Of a DNA stretch of 62,265 bases, positions 14,092 through 25,000 are shown piece by piece. Where the stretch lies: the IMG/VR virus record IMGVR_UViG_3300042291_000296, positions 1 to 62,265 of that record; one strand, 5' to 3'. How positions within the stretch are numbered: position 1 is the first letter of the stretch; each line of letters begins with the position of its first letter. The notes under the pieces are model-generated. The model was given only the letters and a program-made list of their open reading frames with translations. It was not told where the DNA came from and did no database searches. The DNA comes from a virus. Made by a program: the position numbers and the translations under genes.

Positions 14092-16520
14092 TGGATAAAT
14101 CACCAGTTATAATCAATCAATACCCGTTTCCAAATCAAATGGCATCTGAGGAAGAGAAGTCTACTGAAAAATACGGGTTAAATGTTGGCAAGGCCATAGA
14201 GGGCGAATGGTTTAAAAGAAGGAATAATTCCTGTAGGTTTTACGACCAACGGGGAGAGTTTAATAGACTTAGACTATACGCTAGGGGTGAGCAGCCTATA
14301 CAGAAGTACAAGGACGAGTTATCTATAAATGGAGACATGTCTATGTTAAATCTAGACTGGACCCCCATACCCATCATACCCAAGTTTGTAGATATCGTAG
14401 TTAACGGTATGTCAGACAGACTGTTTGAAATAAGGGCTGAGTCTCAAGATGTTATGTCTGCTGAGAAGAAGAACATATTTCAAGATATGATTGAGTCTGA
14501 CATGGTAGCAAAAGATTTTTTGACTCTTACCAAGGAACAGTTTGGTATAGATGCATTTAATGTTGATCCAGAGGAATTGCCAGAGAATGATGAGGAATTG
14601 TCATTGTATATGCAGTTAAAGTATAAGCCAAGCATAGAAATAGCACAAGAGGTTGCAATCGATACACTTCTTAAGATGAATGATTATTCGGAAACAAGAA
14701 AGCTAGTAGATTATGACTTGACTACTATTGGTATAGCGTGTGTTAAACATTCGTTCTTACCAAATGATGGAGTTAATATTGAGTACGTAGACCCAGCCAA
14801 TTTGATACATAGCTATACAGATAAGGCTGACTTTTCTGATTGTTATTATTTTGGTGAGGCAAAGCAGGTACACTACACTGAATTATTAAAGATAAATCCA
14901 AACTTAACGGATGAAGAATTAACGGAAATTAAAAATGCTGGTTCAGCTTGGACTAGTTATTTTCCTATAATTAGAAGTTATCAAGATGATGCCTTTCAAA
15001 ATGAAGTTGTTACGTTGTTATACTTTAACTATAAAACGTCTAAGCACTTTGTATGGAAAAAGAAGATACTAGAAAATGGTGGTGAAAAGGTAATAAGAAA
15101 GGACGAGTCATTTAATCCTCCAATTGAGGAGGGTATGATGTTCGAGAAGGTTGAGGCAGTAAGAGACGTGTGGTATGATGGCATACTTGTAGCTGGTTCA
15201 AACCTTTTATTAAAGTGGGAGTTGATGCGTAACATGGTTCGTCCTAAGTCTGCAACGCAGATGGCACTACCAAATTACGTATTGCATGCACCTAGAATGT
15301 ATAAGGGTATGAAGGAGTCTCTAGTTAGACGAATGATCCCATTTGCTGATCAGATACAATTGACTCACCTTAAGCTTCAGCAGGTAATGGCTAGAGTTGT
15401 TCCTGATGGGGTATTTATTGATGCAGATGGTATCAACGAGGTTGACTTGGGTACTGGTGCAGCATACAATCCAGAGGACGCACTCAAGTTGTACTTCCAG
15501 ACGGGTAGTGTTATTGGTAGAAGTTATACACAAGATGGTGACTTTAATAACGCAAGAATTCCTATTCAAGAGTTAAACTCAAATAGCGGTCAAGCAAAAA
15601 TGGGTGCACTTATTAATAACTACAACCACTATCTAAACATGATTAGAGATGTGACGGGCATTAATGAGGCTAGAGATGGAACGTCACCTCATCCAGATGC
15701 ATTAGTTGGTGTACAGAAGTTAGCTGCTATGAATTCTAATGTAGCTACTAGACACATACTAGAGGCTGGTCTTAACATCACCAAGCGTTTGGCTACATGT
15801 ATATCAATCAGGGTTGCGGACATACTAGAGTATTCTGATTTTGCTGAAGAGTTTGCTATGCAAATTGGCAAGTATAATGTTTCTATAATAAACGATGTAA
15901 AAGATTTATATTTACATGACTTCGGAATATTTATAGAGTTATCTCCAGATGAAGAGCAAAGAGCAAACCTAGAGACCAACATACAGATAGCGTTACAACA
16001 ACAGACAATTGACCTAGAGGATGCAATTGACATACGAAATATCAAGAACATTAAGCTTGGCAATGAGTTGCTAAAGGTTAAGAGACGTAAACGAATGGAG
16101 AAGCAGCAGCAGGACAAGCAGATGGAATACCAGATGCAAATGCAGACAAACATGCAGACTCAACAGGCAGCAGCAGAACAAAAGGCTCAATTGTTTCAAA
16201 TGGAATCTCAATCTAAGATCCAGATTAAGCAGGCAGAGGCTGAGTATGCTATACAGCAGTTGAGAGCAGAGGCTGATCTAAAGAAGGAGTTAATGGCAAT
16301 AGAGTTTGACTATAACATGCAACTAAGGGGCATGGAGTCAGATCAATTAATGAGTAGAGAGAAAGAGAAAGAAAAGGCAAAGGATAACAGGATTGACTTA
16401 CAGGCAACTAGACAGTCAGACCTTATTAACCAAAGAAAAAATAATCTTCCGCCTTTAAACTTTGAGAGTAATGAGGATTCACTTGACGGATTTGACTTAG
16501 AATCATTTAGTCCTAGATAA
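14091..16520 (+). CDS. Portal protein (809 aa)
   Basis: This large portal sits immediately after terL. Conserved-looking parts are FRRL-type N-terminal helices (RGEFNRLRLYARGEQP), DWTPIPIIPKFVDIVVNGMSDRLF, and TGINEARDGTSPHPDALVG near 525. Residues about 665-790 form a long Gln/Glu/Ala-rich coiled coil (MEYQMQMQTNMQTQQAAAEQ), matching the barrel extension of large podophage portals. It forms the dodecameric DNA channel at the capsid vertex. It ends just before a promoter for the scaffold and capsid genes. Confidence 0.88.
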   Translation: MDKSPVIINQYPFPNQMASEEEKSTEKYGLNVGKAIEGEWFKRRNNSCRFYDQRGEFNRLRLYARGEQPIQKYKDELSINGDMSMLNLDWTPIPIIPKFVDIVVNGMSDRLFEIRAESQDVMSAEKKNIFQDMIESDMVAKDFLTLTKEQFGIDAFNVDPEELPENDEELSLYMQLKYKPSIEIAQEVAIDTLLKMNDYSETRKLVDYDLTTIGIACVKHSFLPNDGVNIEYVDPANLIHSYTDKADFSDCYYFGEAKQVHYTELLKINPNLTDEELTEIKNAGSAWTSYFPIIRSYQDDAFQNEVVTLLYFNYKTSKHFVWKKKILENGGEKVIRKDESFNPPIEEGMMFEKVEAVRDVWYDGILVAGSNLLLKWELMRNMVRPKSATQMALPNYVLHAPRMYKGMKESLVRRMIPFADQIQLTHLKLQQVMARVVPDGVFIDADGINEVDLGTGAAYNPEDALKLYFQTGSVIGRSYTQDGDFNNARIPIQELNSNSGQAKMGALINNYNHYLNMIRDVTGINEARDGTSPHPDALVGVQKLAAMNSNVATRHILEAGLNITKRLATCISIRVADILEYSDFAEEFAMQIGKYNVSIINDVKDLYLHDFGIFIELSPDEEQRANLETNIQIALQQQTIDLEDAIDIRNIKNIKLGNELLKVKRRKRMEKQQQDKQMEYQMQMQTNMQTQQAAAEQKAQLFQMESQSKIQIKQAEAEYAIQQLRAEADLKKELMAIEFDYNMQLRGMESDQLMSREKEKEKAKDNRIDLQATRQSDLINQRKNNLPPLNFESNEDSLDGFDLESFSPR

Positions 16521-16549
16521 TTATAAAAAATAAAAATAAAAAAAAGTTA

Positions 16550-16557
16550 TAACTTTG
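16550..16557 (+). promoter_or_regulatory. Capsid-module promoter box (TAACTTTG)
   Basis: This is an exact TAnnTTTG box 21 nt before the ATG at 16579. The downstream leader is identical to that at 10581-10609, so the two transcripts share their first 20 or so bases. Confidence 0.65.
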
Positions 16558-16578
16558 TAACAAATTAAATTAAATAAA

Positions 16579-17670
16579 ATGGGAGAAGAATTTAAAGTAA
16601 GAGCAGTAGAGTTTGAGGAAAAGGGTGTAGCAGAAATTGAGGATCAATTGCTAAAGGAGCATGATGAGAAAGTAAATGGAACACCTGCCCCTAGCAATAC
16701 AGAGAATATAGAGTTTTCTACATCGGTAGGAGAGAACATTTCTGAAGATCTAGATGATAATAGAGTTCTTTCATATCTTGGGAAAAGATGGAATCGAGAG
16801 ATTACATCGTTAGATGAATTGGCAGACCAACGTAGGGATAACGAAGAGTTACCTGAAGATGTGTCTACCTTTTTAAAGTATAAAAAAGAAACAGGACGAA
16901 GTATCCAAGACTTTATTCAATTGAGTAAAGACTATGATACTGAAGAACCAAATTCTTTGTTGTTTGAATATTATAAGAGTCAAAATGCAGATTTAGACGC
17001 TGAAGATATTAAGTTTGATATAGAAAGTAATTTTTCATATGATTCAGATTATGATGATGAAAAAGATATCAAGAAAAAACAAATAGCAAAGAAAAAAGAG
17101 CTTGCTAAAGCTAAGAAGTATTTCAACGAAATGAAAGAACAGTACAAGGTTCCACTTGAGTCAAGGGAGTCTTTTGTTCCACAAGAAGAGAAAGATGCTT
17201 ATAATGCTTACAAGAAAAATAGAGAGTCTTCCTCACTTAACGATGAAGAGCAACAGAAGAGGTCTAGGTATTTCTCTGACAAAACAAATGAATTATTTTC
17301 AGATAAATTCGAAGGTTTCGGGTTTAATATTTCTGAGAACAAGAAGTTAGTTTATAAGCCAGCAGAACCAAAAACCTTATTGCAAGAACAAGCTAATTTA
17401 AGTGGCTTCATTTCGAAGTTCTTAAATGATGATGGATATCTTGCAGATGCTGAAGCCTTTCACCGTGCTATTTCTGTAGCCTCAAATCCAGAAAAGTTTG
17501 CTAAGTTCTTTTATGAGCAAGGCAAATCAGAAGCAATTGATGGTGTATCTAGGGAATCAAAGAATATTGACATGACTAGACAAACACCTCAAAACGCTCC
17601 TAGTACTGGAATGCAGGTTAGAGTTTTAGATCAAGAACGTGGAAGCCGATTAGTAATAAAAAAACGTTAA
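16579..17670 (+). CDS. Scaffold-like capsid assembly protein (363 aa)
   Basis: The protein is highly acidic and helical, located between portal and capsid genes. It contains FLKYKKETGRSIQDFIQLSKDYD near 95 (a phrase I recognise from proteins before crAss-like capsid genes), a Lys/Glu-rich coil (DIKKKQIAKKKELAKAKK) near 165-185, and a C-terminal part EAFHRAISVASNPEKFAKFFYEQGK. This composition and position fit an internal scaffold. No protease motif is visible in it. Confidence 0.75.
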   Translation: MGEEFKVRAVEFEEKGVAEIEDQLLKEHDEKVNGTPAPSNTENIEFSTSVGENISEDLDDNRVLSYLGKRWNREITSLDELADQRRDNEELPEDVSTFLKYKKETGRSIQDFIQLSKDYDTEEPNSLLFEYYKSQNADLDAEDIKFDIESNFSYDSDYDDEKDIKKKQIAKKKELAKAKKYFNEMKEQYKVPLESRESFVPQEEKDAYNAYKKNRESSSLNDEEQQKRSRYFSDKTNELFSDKFEGFGFNISENKKLVYKPAEPKTLLQEQANLSGFISKFLNDDGYLADAEAFHRAISVASNPEKFAKFFYEQGKSEAIDGVSRESKNIDMTRQTPQNAPSTGMQVRVLDQERGSRLVIKKR

Positions 17671-17692
17671 ACAATTTAAAAACTAAAAAAAA

Positions 17693-19126
17693 ATGGCTGG
17701 TACATTATCAACGAGCCCAGGTGTACAAATTACACCTAGCTCAGTAAAGGCAACATTGCCTACAAACTACATTACAAACTTTGATTTCTTAAGTCAGTAT
17801 CTTCCTGATACATACGAGCAAGAATTCGAACGTTACGGTAATAGATCAATTGCATCTTTCTTACGTATGGTAGGTGCAGAACTTCCTTCTAACTCTGACA
17901 TGATCAAGTGGGCAGAACAAGGTCGTTTACATACAAAATATACAGGTGTAACTTTTGGAGTTGAAGCAGCTGGTGTTCAAACATTTACATTGGCTGTTAC
18001 TGTTCCAGCTACTGTTTGTAACTTCCGTGTAGGACAAACTGTTTTCCTTTCTTCAGAAAGCATCTCTTCAGAATCACAAAAAGCTTTAATAACTGCTGTT
18101 GGAACAAGTTCATTTACGGTTGCTTATTATGAGAACTTATTAGCAGCTCCTTTTACCGCTGCTACTACAGTAACTGTATTTGTTTATGGTTCTGAGTTTT
18201 CTAAGGGGACTGGTGGTATGTTAGGATCTAATGAAGCTCAAGATGAATTCTTTAGTAACAAGCCAATTATCATTAAGGACAAGTACATTGTATCTGGTTC
18301 AGATATGGCACAAGTTGGATGGGTTGAAGTAACTACTGAAAATGGTGCTGCTGGATACTTATGGTACATTAAGTCAGAGCATGAGACTCGTCTTCGTTTT
18401 GAAGATTACTTAGAGATGGCTATGGTTGAGGGTGTTCCTGCTGCTGCATCATCTGCTGCTTTATCACAATTATCTCCTGCTGGCTCATCTGCTCCTGGTT
18501 CAGGTGCTGGATCAACAGCTGCTGGTACAGAGGGTATGTTCAATGCTATTGAAACTCGTGGTAACGTTTGGTCTGGTGGTACCCCATCTTCATTGGGTGA
18601 CTTTGATACAATTGTACAACGTCTTGACAAGCAAGGAGCTATCGCTGAAAATGCATTGTTCTTAAATCGTCAGTTCTCTTTTGATATTGATGACATGTTA
18701 GCTGCTCAAAACTCTTACGGAGCTGGTGGAACTTCTTACGGATTGTTCGACAACTCAGAAGAGATGGCACTTAACTTAGGTTTCTCTGGATTCCGAAGAG
18801 GTTATGAGTTTTACAAGACTGACTGGAAATACTTAAACGATGCTACCCTTCGAGGTGGTTTAGTTGGAGGTGTCGTAAATGGCGTATTGGTTCCAGCTGG
18901 AACAATGAGCGTATACGATCAAGTGTTAGGTAAAAATGCTCGTAGACCATTCTTACACGTTCGTTACCGTGCTTCAGAGACTGAAGACAGACGTTACAAG
19001 ACTTGGATCACAGGTTCAGCAGGTGGTGCACAAACAAGTGACTTAGATGCAATGGAGGTTAACTTCTTGTCTGAAAGAGCTTTATGTACATTAGGTGCAA
19101 ACAACTTCTTCATCTTTAAGGGATAA
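17693..19126 (+). CDS. Major capsid protein (477 aa)
   Basis: The gene follows scaffold and portal and precedes a terminator. The sequence begins MAGTLSTSPGVQITPSSVKATLPTNY and contains FLSQYLPDTYEQEFERYGNRSIASFLRMVGAELPSNSD, then a beta-rich insert (80-150) and a closing FLHVRYRASETEDRRYKTWITGSAGGAQ; written here in short pieces, these are the features of the HK97-fold capsid proteins of crAss-like phages. Codon use appears optimised (GCT, GGT, CGT) compared with neighbouring genes, as expected for the most abundant protein. Confidence 0.88.
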   Translation: MAGTLSTSPGVQITPSSVKATLPTNYITNFDFLSQYLPDTYEQEFERYGNRSIASFLRMVGAELPSNSDMIKWAEQGRLHTKYTGVTFGVEAAGVQTFTLAVTVPATVCNFRVGQTVFLSSESISSESQKALITAVGTSSFTVAYYENLLAAPFTAATTVTVFVYGSEFSKGTGGMLGSNEAQDEFFSNKPIIIKDKYIVSGSDMAQVGWVEVTTENGAAGYLWYIKSEHETRLRFEDYLEMAMVEGVPAAASSAALSQLSPAGSSAPGSGAGSTAAGTEGMFNAIETRGNVWSGGTPSSLGDFDTIVQRLDKQGAIAENALFLNRQFSFDIDDMLAAQNSYGAGGTSYGLFDNSEEMALNLGFSGFRRGYEFYKTDWKYLNDATLRGGLVGGVVNGVLVPAGTMSVYDQVLGKNARRPFLHVRYRASETEDRRYKTWITGSAGGAQTSDLDAMEVNFLSERALCTLGANNFFIFKG

Positions 19127-19140
19127 GAATAATTGATATA

Positions 19141-19175
19141 GAGGGGGGCACAGTGTCTCCCTCTTTATTTTAAAT
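19141..19175 (+). terminator. Terminator after the capsid gene
   Basis: GAGGGGGGCA and TGTCTCCCTC pair through 10 positions (two G-T wobbles) with a 3-nt loop and are followed by a T-rich stretch. It lies 14 nt after the capsid stop. The T tract is interrupted, so partial read-through into the 254-aa gene is possible. Confidence 0.7.
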
Positions 19176-19195
19176 TTTAATTTAAATTATATAAA

Positions 19196-19960
19196 ATGGA
19201 AAAGATCAAAAGAGTAAAATTAGAACCTAAGGATAGGATCTATCTATTAAAAGGAGGAGCATCTCCACTAAGCTATTATATAGCATCAAAAGACACACCA
19301 AGAAAGAGGTTGCTTTACTATAACGAAGAGACAAACTCTAATCACGCACTTAGGTATGCTAGAAATTCTAATTCACCATTTCAAGAAGAACAAGACGCAA
19401 ATGTTATTTTGGAGCCTATTGTTTTTGAGGATGGGGTATTAAGTGTTCCAAAAAACAATCCTGTTCTGCAAGAGTTTTTACATTATCATCCAGGAAATGG
19501 TGGTGATTTTTATGAGTTCGACAATGAAAAGGATGCTCAGGAAGACATGATGATGTTGTATGACCAACTTGATGCACAGTTAGCAGCAAGAGACTTAGAT
19601 GTTTCTACACTTGAGTCAGTAGCAAGATTGTTGATGGGATCAAATGTAGAATCAATGAAGACCTCTGAATTAAAGAGAGACGTTATGATGTTTGCAAAAC
19701 GATACCCTCAAGACTTTATGGAGGCTATTAATGACCCAGCACTAAGAGTAACAAATATAGCTGCTAGAGCTATGTCTGATGGATACTTATCTTATCGAAA
19801 CAATAAGAAAGAGATCTTTTATAACCTTAAGGACAATAAGAAAAAATTAATGACAATTCCATTTGGAGAGGATCCATTGTATGTACTGTCTTCTTATCTA
19901 CAGTCTGACGAGGGATTAGATCTATACAAATACCTTGACGATAAGTTCTCAGAAAATTAG
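19196..19960 (+). CDS. Conserved head protein after the capsid gene (254 aa)
   Basis: The pattern SPLSYYIASKDTPRKRLLYYNE, then ALRYARNSNSPFQEEQDANVILEPIVFEDGVLSVPKNNPVLQEFL, is one I recognise from the gene following the capsid gene in crAss-like and related Bacteroidota phages. The C-terminal half is helical. A head-associated or decoration role is likely but unproven. It may be expressed by read-through of the post-capsid terminator, since no consensus box precedes it. Confidence 0.75.
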   Translation: MEKIKRVKLEPKDRIYLLKGGASPLSYYIASKDTPRKRLLYYNEETNSNHALRYARNSNSPFQEEQDANVILEPIVFEDGVLSVPKNNPVLQEFLHYHPGNGGDFYEFDNEKDAQEDMMMLYDQLDAQLAARDLDVSTLESVARLLMGSNVESMKTSELKRDVMMFAKRYPQDFMEAINDPALRVTNIAARAMSDGYLSYRNNKKEIFYNLKDNKKKLMTIPFGEDPLYVLSSYLQSDEGLDLYKYLDDKFSEN

Positions 19961-19968
19961 TATATTTG
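19961..19968 (+). promoter_or_regulatory. Promoter box (TATATTTG)
   Basis: This is an exact TAnnTTTG box starting right after the preceding stop codon, 32 nt before the ATG at 20001. Confidence 0.6.
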
Positions 19969-20000
19969 TACTTTATAAACCCATTTAAACTTTTTAAACA

Positions 20001-20285
20001 ATGGAAAAATTTTTAAGATTCCCTATTTCTGGTAGCACATACATCTTAGTATCTGCAACAAACATTGCATTAATCAGCCAACTTACTGGTACTACTACTG
20101 CAATTTATTACAAGTCTGGTGGTTCTGCTACTGATGTTGTAACAATTACTCACGCATCTTTAAGTAATGATGGATTTCGTGACTTCGTTCAGAATCAAGT
20201 AATCAATGCGTTACAAACGCCTTGGACTGCTGTTTCTTTTGATGTTACTCCTCCTGTAGCTGTATCAGGTATTGCTATAGCTTAA
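20001..20285 (+). CDS. Small structural protein (94 aa)
   Basis: The beta-rich sequence MEKFLRFPISGSTYILVSATN, then TTTAIYYKSGGSATDVVTITHA and FRDFVQNQVINAL, resembles small particle proteins coded between capsid and connector genes of Bacteroidota phages. It stands alone between its own promoter (19961) and terminator (20308), so it may be strongly and separately expressed, as a decoration protein would be. Confidence 0.7.
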   Translation: MEKFLRFPISGSTYILVSATNIALISQLTGTTTAIYYKSGGSATDVVTITHASLSNDGFRDFVQNQVINALQTPWTAVSFDVTPPVAVSGIAIA

Positions 20286-20307
20286 TTTTAAGGTAATTTA
20301 AAAATGA

Positions 20308-20338
20308 AAGGGCACTTAGTTTAAGTGCCTTTTTTTAT
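20308..20338 (+). terminator. Terminator of the 94-aa gene
   Basis: GGCACTTA/TAAGTGCC forms a perfect 8-bp stem with a 3-nt loop, followed by seven or more T. The next promoter box begins two bases later. Confidence 0.85.
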
Positions 20339-20339
20339 T

Positions 20340-20347
20340 TATCTTTG
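20340..20347 (+). promoter_or_regulatory. Connector/tail operon promoter box (TATCTTTG)
   Basis: This is an exact TAnnTTTG box placed directly after a terminator and 14 nt before the ATG at 20362; it would drive the connector and tail genes. Confidence 0.65.
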
Positions 20348-20361
20348 TAAAAAGCATCCCA

Positions 20362-21090
20362 ATGATAGATGACGTTAGACGTACCGTACTAAACATAGTA
20401 AACAAAGATAATAGAGGTTACATAACTCCTGATGAATTTAATACATTTGCTAGGATGGCTCAAAATGAAATATTTGAGCAGTACATGTACTCGTATACAA
20501 ATGAGATAGTTAAGCAAAATAATCGACTGAATGGCGAGGGGTATTCAAATATCCCACAAAAGATATCAGAGATGATTGACAGGTTTTCGGTGTATACCCC
20601 ACTTACATATGATGCAGCTCCTGCAAAGTTTAATACGCCTACTGACTATTACTACATAGAGAAGATAGTGTACAACAATGTTACCGAAGTAGAAAGGGTT
20701 GAGCATAGCAAGATTTTCAATCTACTGGCATCAAACTTGACTGCTCCAACGGTGAACTATCCAGTTTATATATTGTCAACTGGAACATCGAGTGTCTTGA
20801 ATCCACAGCTGTTGTCTGAGGACATAAAAATTTATCCTTTATCTATTACCAATAACGTACTCATAAGGTACATAAGATACCCACACATCCCACTTTGGTC
20901 ATTTATATCTACTCCAAATGGTGAGGCTTTATTTGATTCAGCAAGCTCTGTTGATTTTGAGTTACCAGACAGCGACTTTGTTAATTTAGTTGTAAAGATA
21001 CTACAGTATGCAGGTATTTCGATAAGAGAACAAGAGGTGGCAGCGGCAGCAAAATCAGAAGAGATACAGGACGCTCAACAAAAACAATAA
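20362..21090 (+). CDS. Head-tail connector protein, crAss-like (242 aa)
   Basis: It starts IDDVRRTVLNIVNKDNRGYITPDEFNTFARMAQNEIF, a phrase I associate with a ring protein below the portal in crAss-like phages (the string is split here: NIVNKDNRGYITPDEFN). The middle is beta-rich and the C-terminus helical with an Ala/Glu-rich end. It is followed after 3 nt by a second connector. The assignment rests on memory of the family and the gene order. Confidence 0.72.
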   Translation: MIDDVRRTVLNIVNKDNRGYITPDEFNTFARMAQNEIFEQYMYSYTNEIVKQNNRLNGEGYSNIPQKISEMIDRFSVYTPLTYDAAPAKFNTPTDYYYIEKIVYNNVTEVERVEHSKIFNLLASNLTAPTVNYPVYILSTGTSSVLNPQLLSEDIKIYPLSITNNVLIRYIRYPHIPLWSFISTPNGEALFDSASSVDFELPDSDFVNLVVKILQYAGISIREQEVAAAAKSEEIQDAQQKQ

Positions 21091-21093
21091 GAT

Positions 21094-22002
21094 ATGTCAT
21101 ATATAACTAATTATCAGTACTACACAAATAATGGGACTATCCCACAAGATACCAACTGGGGGTCTTATCAGTACGTAAGTCTATTTGACATTGTTAACAA
21201 CTTTATGCTTATGTATGTAGGCAACGACAAGCTGGTAAACAATGTTGATAGGTACACGCTATTGTTTCATGCAAAGAGAGCTGTGCAGGAGTTAAACTAT
21301 GACGCACTTAGAAATATTAAGGTTCTAGAGATAGAGATGGGAGACGATCTAAAGTTGATCCTTCCTCCAGACTACGTGAACTATGTTAGAATATCAATGC
21401 TTCGTAATGGGCTACTTATCCCATTGGTTGAGAATAGGACGGTAATGTCAGCAACGGCTTACCTACAAGACAATGACCTAGAGGTTGTGTTTGATTCAAA
21501 CGGTCAGGTTGTGATCGCTGACTCAAAGCTAGACATACTAAGACAAAATAAGGAGCTATACACTGGCCCAGGTGCGTATAACGGATCTATGGGATGGTGC
21601 TGTAATGGTGACTGGTTCTTTGGGTATAGACTAGGGCAGCGGTACGGAATGAATCCTGAAGACTCTAACATTAATCCTAAGTTTTCAATCAACAAATCAT
21701 CAGGGATAATTGATTTTTCTAGTGGTGTTGAGAATTCATTCATCATACTTGAGTACGTGTCAGACGGAATGGAGAATGGTGACGAGACAAAAATCACAAT
21801 AAATAAATTAGCAGAAGAGTATCTATATTCTTACCTAAAGTGGGCTGTGCTTAATAATAAAATTGGTGTTCAAGAGTACGCCATTGCTAGAGTTAAGAAA
21901 GAGAAGACAGCGACCCTTAGAAATACTAAAATACGACTAAGTAACATGCACCCATCAAGGCTATTAATGAGCTTGAGAGGTAAAGATAAATGGATTAAAT
22001 AA
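21094..22002 (+). CDS. Second head-tail connector/adaptor protein (302 aa)
   Basis: Pieces such as LFHAKRAVQELNYDALRN, LILPPDYVNYVRIS and EEYLYSYLKWAVLNNK fit the adaptor or ring protein that precedes the large tail protein in crAss-like phages. The middle has a Gly/Tyr/Trp/Cys-rich loop (GAYNGSMGWCCNGDWFFGYR). It lies between the first connector and the 1358-aa tail protein with spacers of 3 and 2 nt, so the three are one translational unit. Confidence 0.75.
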   Translation: MSYITNYQYYTNNGTIPQDTNWGSYQYVSLFDIVNNFMLMYVGNDKLVNNVDRYTLLFHAKRAVQELNYDALRNIKVLEIEMGDDLKLILPPDYVNYVRISMLRNGLLIPLVENRTVMSATAYLQDNDLEVVFDSNGQVVIADSKLDILRQNKELYTGPGAYNGSMGWCCNGDWFFGYRLGQRYGMNPEDSNINPKFSINKSSGIIDFSSGVENSFIILEYVSDGMENGDETKITINKLAEEYLYSYLKWAVLNNKIGVQEYAIARVKKEKTATLRNTKIRLSNMHPSRLLMSLRGKDKWIK

Positions 22003-22004
22003 TT

Positions 22005-25000
22005 ATGCCTGACTTACAAAGAACATTCCTTGCTGGAAAGATGAACAAAGATATTGACGAAAGGCTACTGCCTGACGGACAATATCGACATGGGCTAAAT
22101 ATTACCATAGACACATCTTCTGGATCTAATATAGGCGCACTTCAGAACGGATTGGGTGCGACAAAAGTATACCCTATTACACAGGTAGTAAATAGCTTTG
22201 TCGGACAAGAAAGTACAACTAAAACTATAGGTGCGGTTGCGTATGAGGCTAAAAACCTTATATATTGGTTTGTTACATGTTCCACATCAAGTGCTATAAT
22301 AGAGTACAACCAAGATAGCGGTGTATCGTCAAGAGTACTTGAGTGTACTGTATCTGGTGGTAACTATCTAAATTTTGACTCAAAAAGGATAATAACAGGT
22401 GTGAATTACTTAGAGGGAGAGGACGGTGACTCGTACTTATTCTGGACTGACAACTATAACCCACCTAGAAGAATTAACATATCAAGGTGCAAGTCTTATG
22501 GTCAAAATGACCCAAGAATTCCATTAGACATAAATGTTATTCTTAACCCTCCAATGAACGCTCCGTACATATTCTTAAGTAATGACAGTGCAATCCAAAC
22601 AAATAATCTAGAGGAGAAGTTTTTATATTTTGCGTATAGATATAAGTACATAGATAACGAGTACAGCTCAATATCTCCGTTCTCTTCAGTTGCATTTGTT
22701 CCAGGACAGCTTAACATAGACTTTGAAACTGGTGACAATAAGGGAATGGTCAATACTATAAACAAAGCTGATATTACATTCGAGACAGGAAATCAATTTG
22801 TAACAGAGATACAGCTACTTGTTAGAGACACACGTAGCTTAAATGTAATGATCATTGAGAACCTGAACAAGGCAAACATGTCAATACAAAGTAATACTAC
22901 GTTTAGCTTTACATTTAGAAATAACAAGATATATGCCCCAATATCTGCAGATCAGATAACAAGACTATTTGACAATGTACCGTTAAGAGCTCAGGCACAA
23001 GACATGATAGGGAACAGGTTGCTATATGGTAACTACCTACAATTTAGAAACATTGCAGACTGCAATGACGTTGGCATAAACATGAATTTTACTGTTAACT
23101 ATGCATCATCTGCTGTTGTAAACACTTTATATCCAAAGCCAACATTTAGAAGTGACAGGGACTACGAGATAGGTATTATGTATGGTGATGAATATGGACG
23201 TATGACAACGGCACTCACGTCTACCGAGAGTAATACTTCAAACAGTAGTAGCAACGCTGTATATATTCCACCAACAAATTCAGATACAGCAAATAGTCTA
23301 ATTGTTGAAATAAAAAATTCTCCTCCTTGCTGGGCTACAAACTATAGACTTGTAATAAAACAGGCTAAACAGACATACTACAATATATTTCCAAGGTTAT
23401 TTTATGCAAGTGGGTCATTTAGATACTTTTTGATTAACGAGTCAGATAGAGACAAATTTAAGGTTGGTGGATATTTAATATTTAAAACAGCTACTGGAGG
23501 TGCTACTCACGTAAATAAACAGTTTAAGATACTAGAGCTAGAACAAAAGGCGGCAGCGTTTATACCTAATGCTATCGAGGGTTTATATTTTAAGATTAAA
23601 ATTGACTCAGGAGACGTATTTTTAATTGCTCCTACGGCACAAACTTGTGGTGGTACAGCTCTAGGAACTAATAATCCAAATTCTAGTCCACTAGCTTTGG
23701 GGTACACTGTTCCTGTACTTGTAAATAGTTCTAATGCTGCTGGAACTGGTGGATATATGAATATGCAAGTTAGATATACAACATCTCCTATATTTTATGG
23801 TAGTAGTACATCAAATGCAGGGGCAATGATTACTAGCTTTCAAGATCCAGGTATTCAAGCCATTGCTGGATCTAATGGCATAGGAGTTTCAAATCTTTTT
23901 TATGGGGGTATAGATTTAAGATATACAATACAGATAAGACCTGGAAATAAGTACAGATATACTTCTGATGTTGCTGGTCTTATAGGGTGGTCAGCAGATA
24001 TTCCAATAACTATAAATACATTACACTACATAAATTTACCTCCAGGGCAAACTGGTTCGGCTATTAACTTACCAAACTTAGCATTTGTTGTTAAATGGAC
24101 TTCTACATCTGTATCTCTAGGAGATAAATTTATTGTTAATTGTAGATCTGTAAACGGGAATAATTATTTTAATAGTTCAAATGGTAATAATGGAGGATTA
24201 TTAGAAACACACTACAAAAAAACAGGTGGTTTTGCAATAGTTAACTGTAACTGTAATGGACCAGTGTATGCAGGTGCCTTAATATCAATTACAATAAAAA
24301 GAGATAAATATAATCCAAATGCATATACAACGCTACAAACATTTCCTGCCTCTCAACAGAACTATAATAATATAGAGGAGTGGTTTATAGAGTCAGGGGC
24401 GTATCTGTTGTTTAAAGAAAATGATAATGGTGGATCTGATATTGGTAGTCGTGGTGTATGGTTTAGAAATACAACTGGTGCTGCACAGACACAAGTATAT
24501 CCCCCATACCCATCAATAGCAAATATTCAGCTATATAATTCAACTGCTGGAAATCAAGAAGCAACTAATTTTACATACAATAGATGGGATGGAACTAATG
24601 TGAAAATGTTTCTAAAGGGATATGGGAAAAGAGATGGAAATAATAAGCAAAACGTAATTGAAACCTATTTTACAATAACACAAACACCTCCATCTAATTT
24701 TATTGTGTGCGAAACTGTTCCATCCGAGAATGATGTAGATATATTTCACGAACTAACCAAGACGTATCCAATTATAAATAATAAGCATATATCAAGGTGG
24801 CAGTATAATACAAAACAAAATGCTGTAGGATTTACTAGGTTAACACAAACAGCTAAAACTCAACCACATTATTTTACTGTTGGAGAAAAGGTATATGTAA
24901 ATTCAGTTGGAATAACACCAACAACATCATACACAATCACTGCTGTACCTAGCAGATACGCTATAGTTATAGACCTTCCGTTCCCTGGTGGACCAACAGT

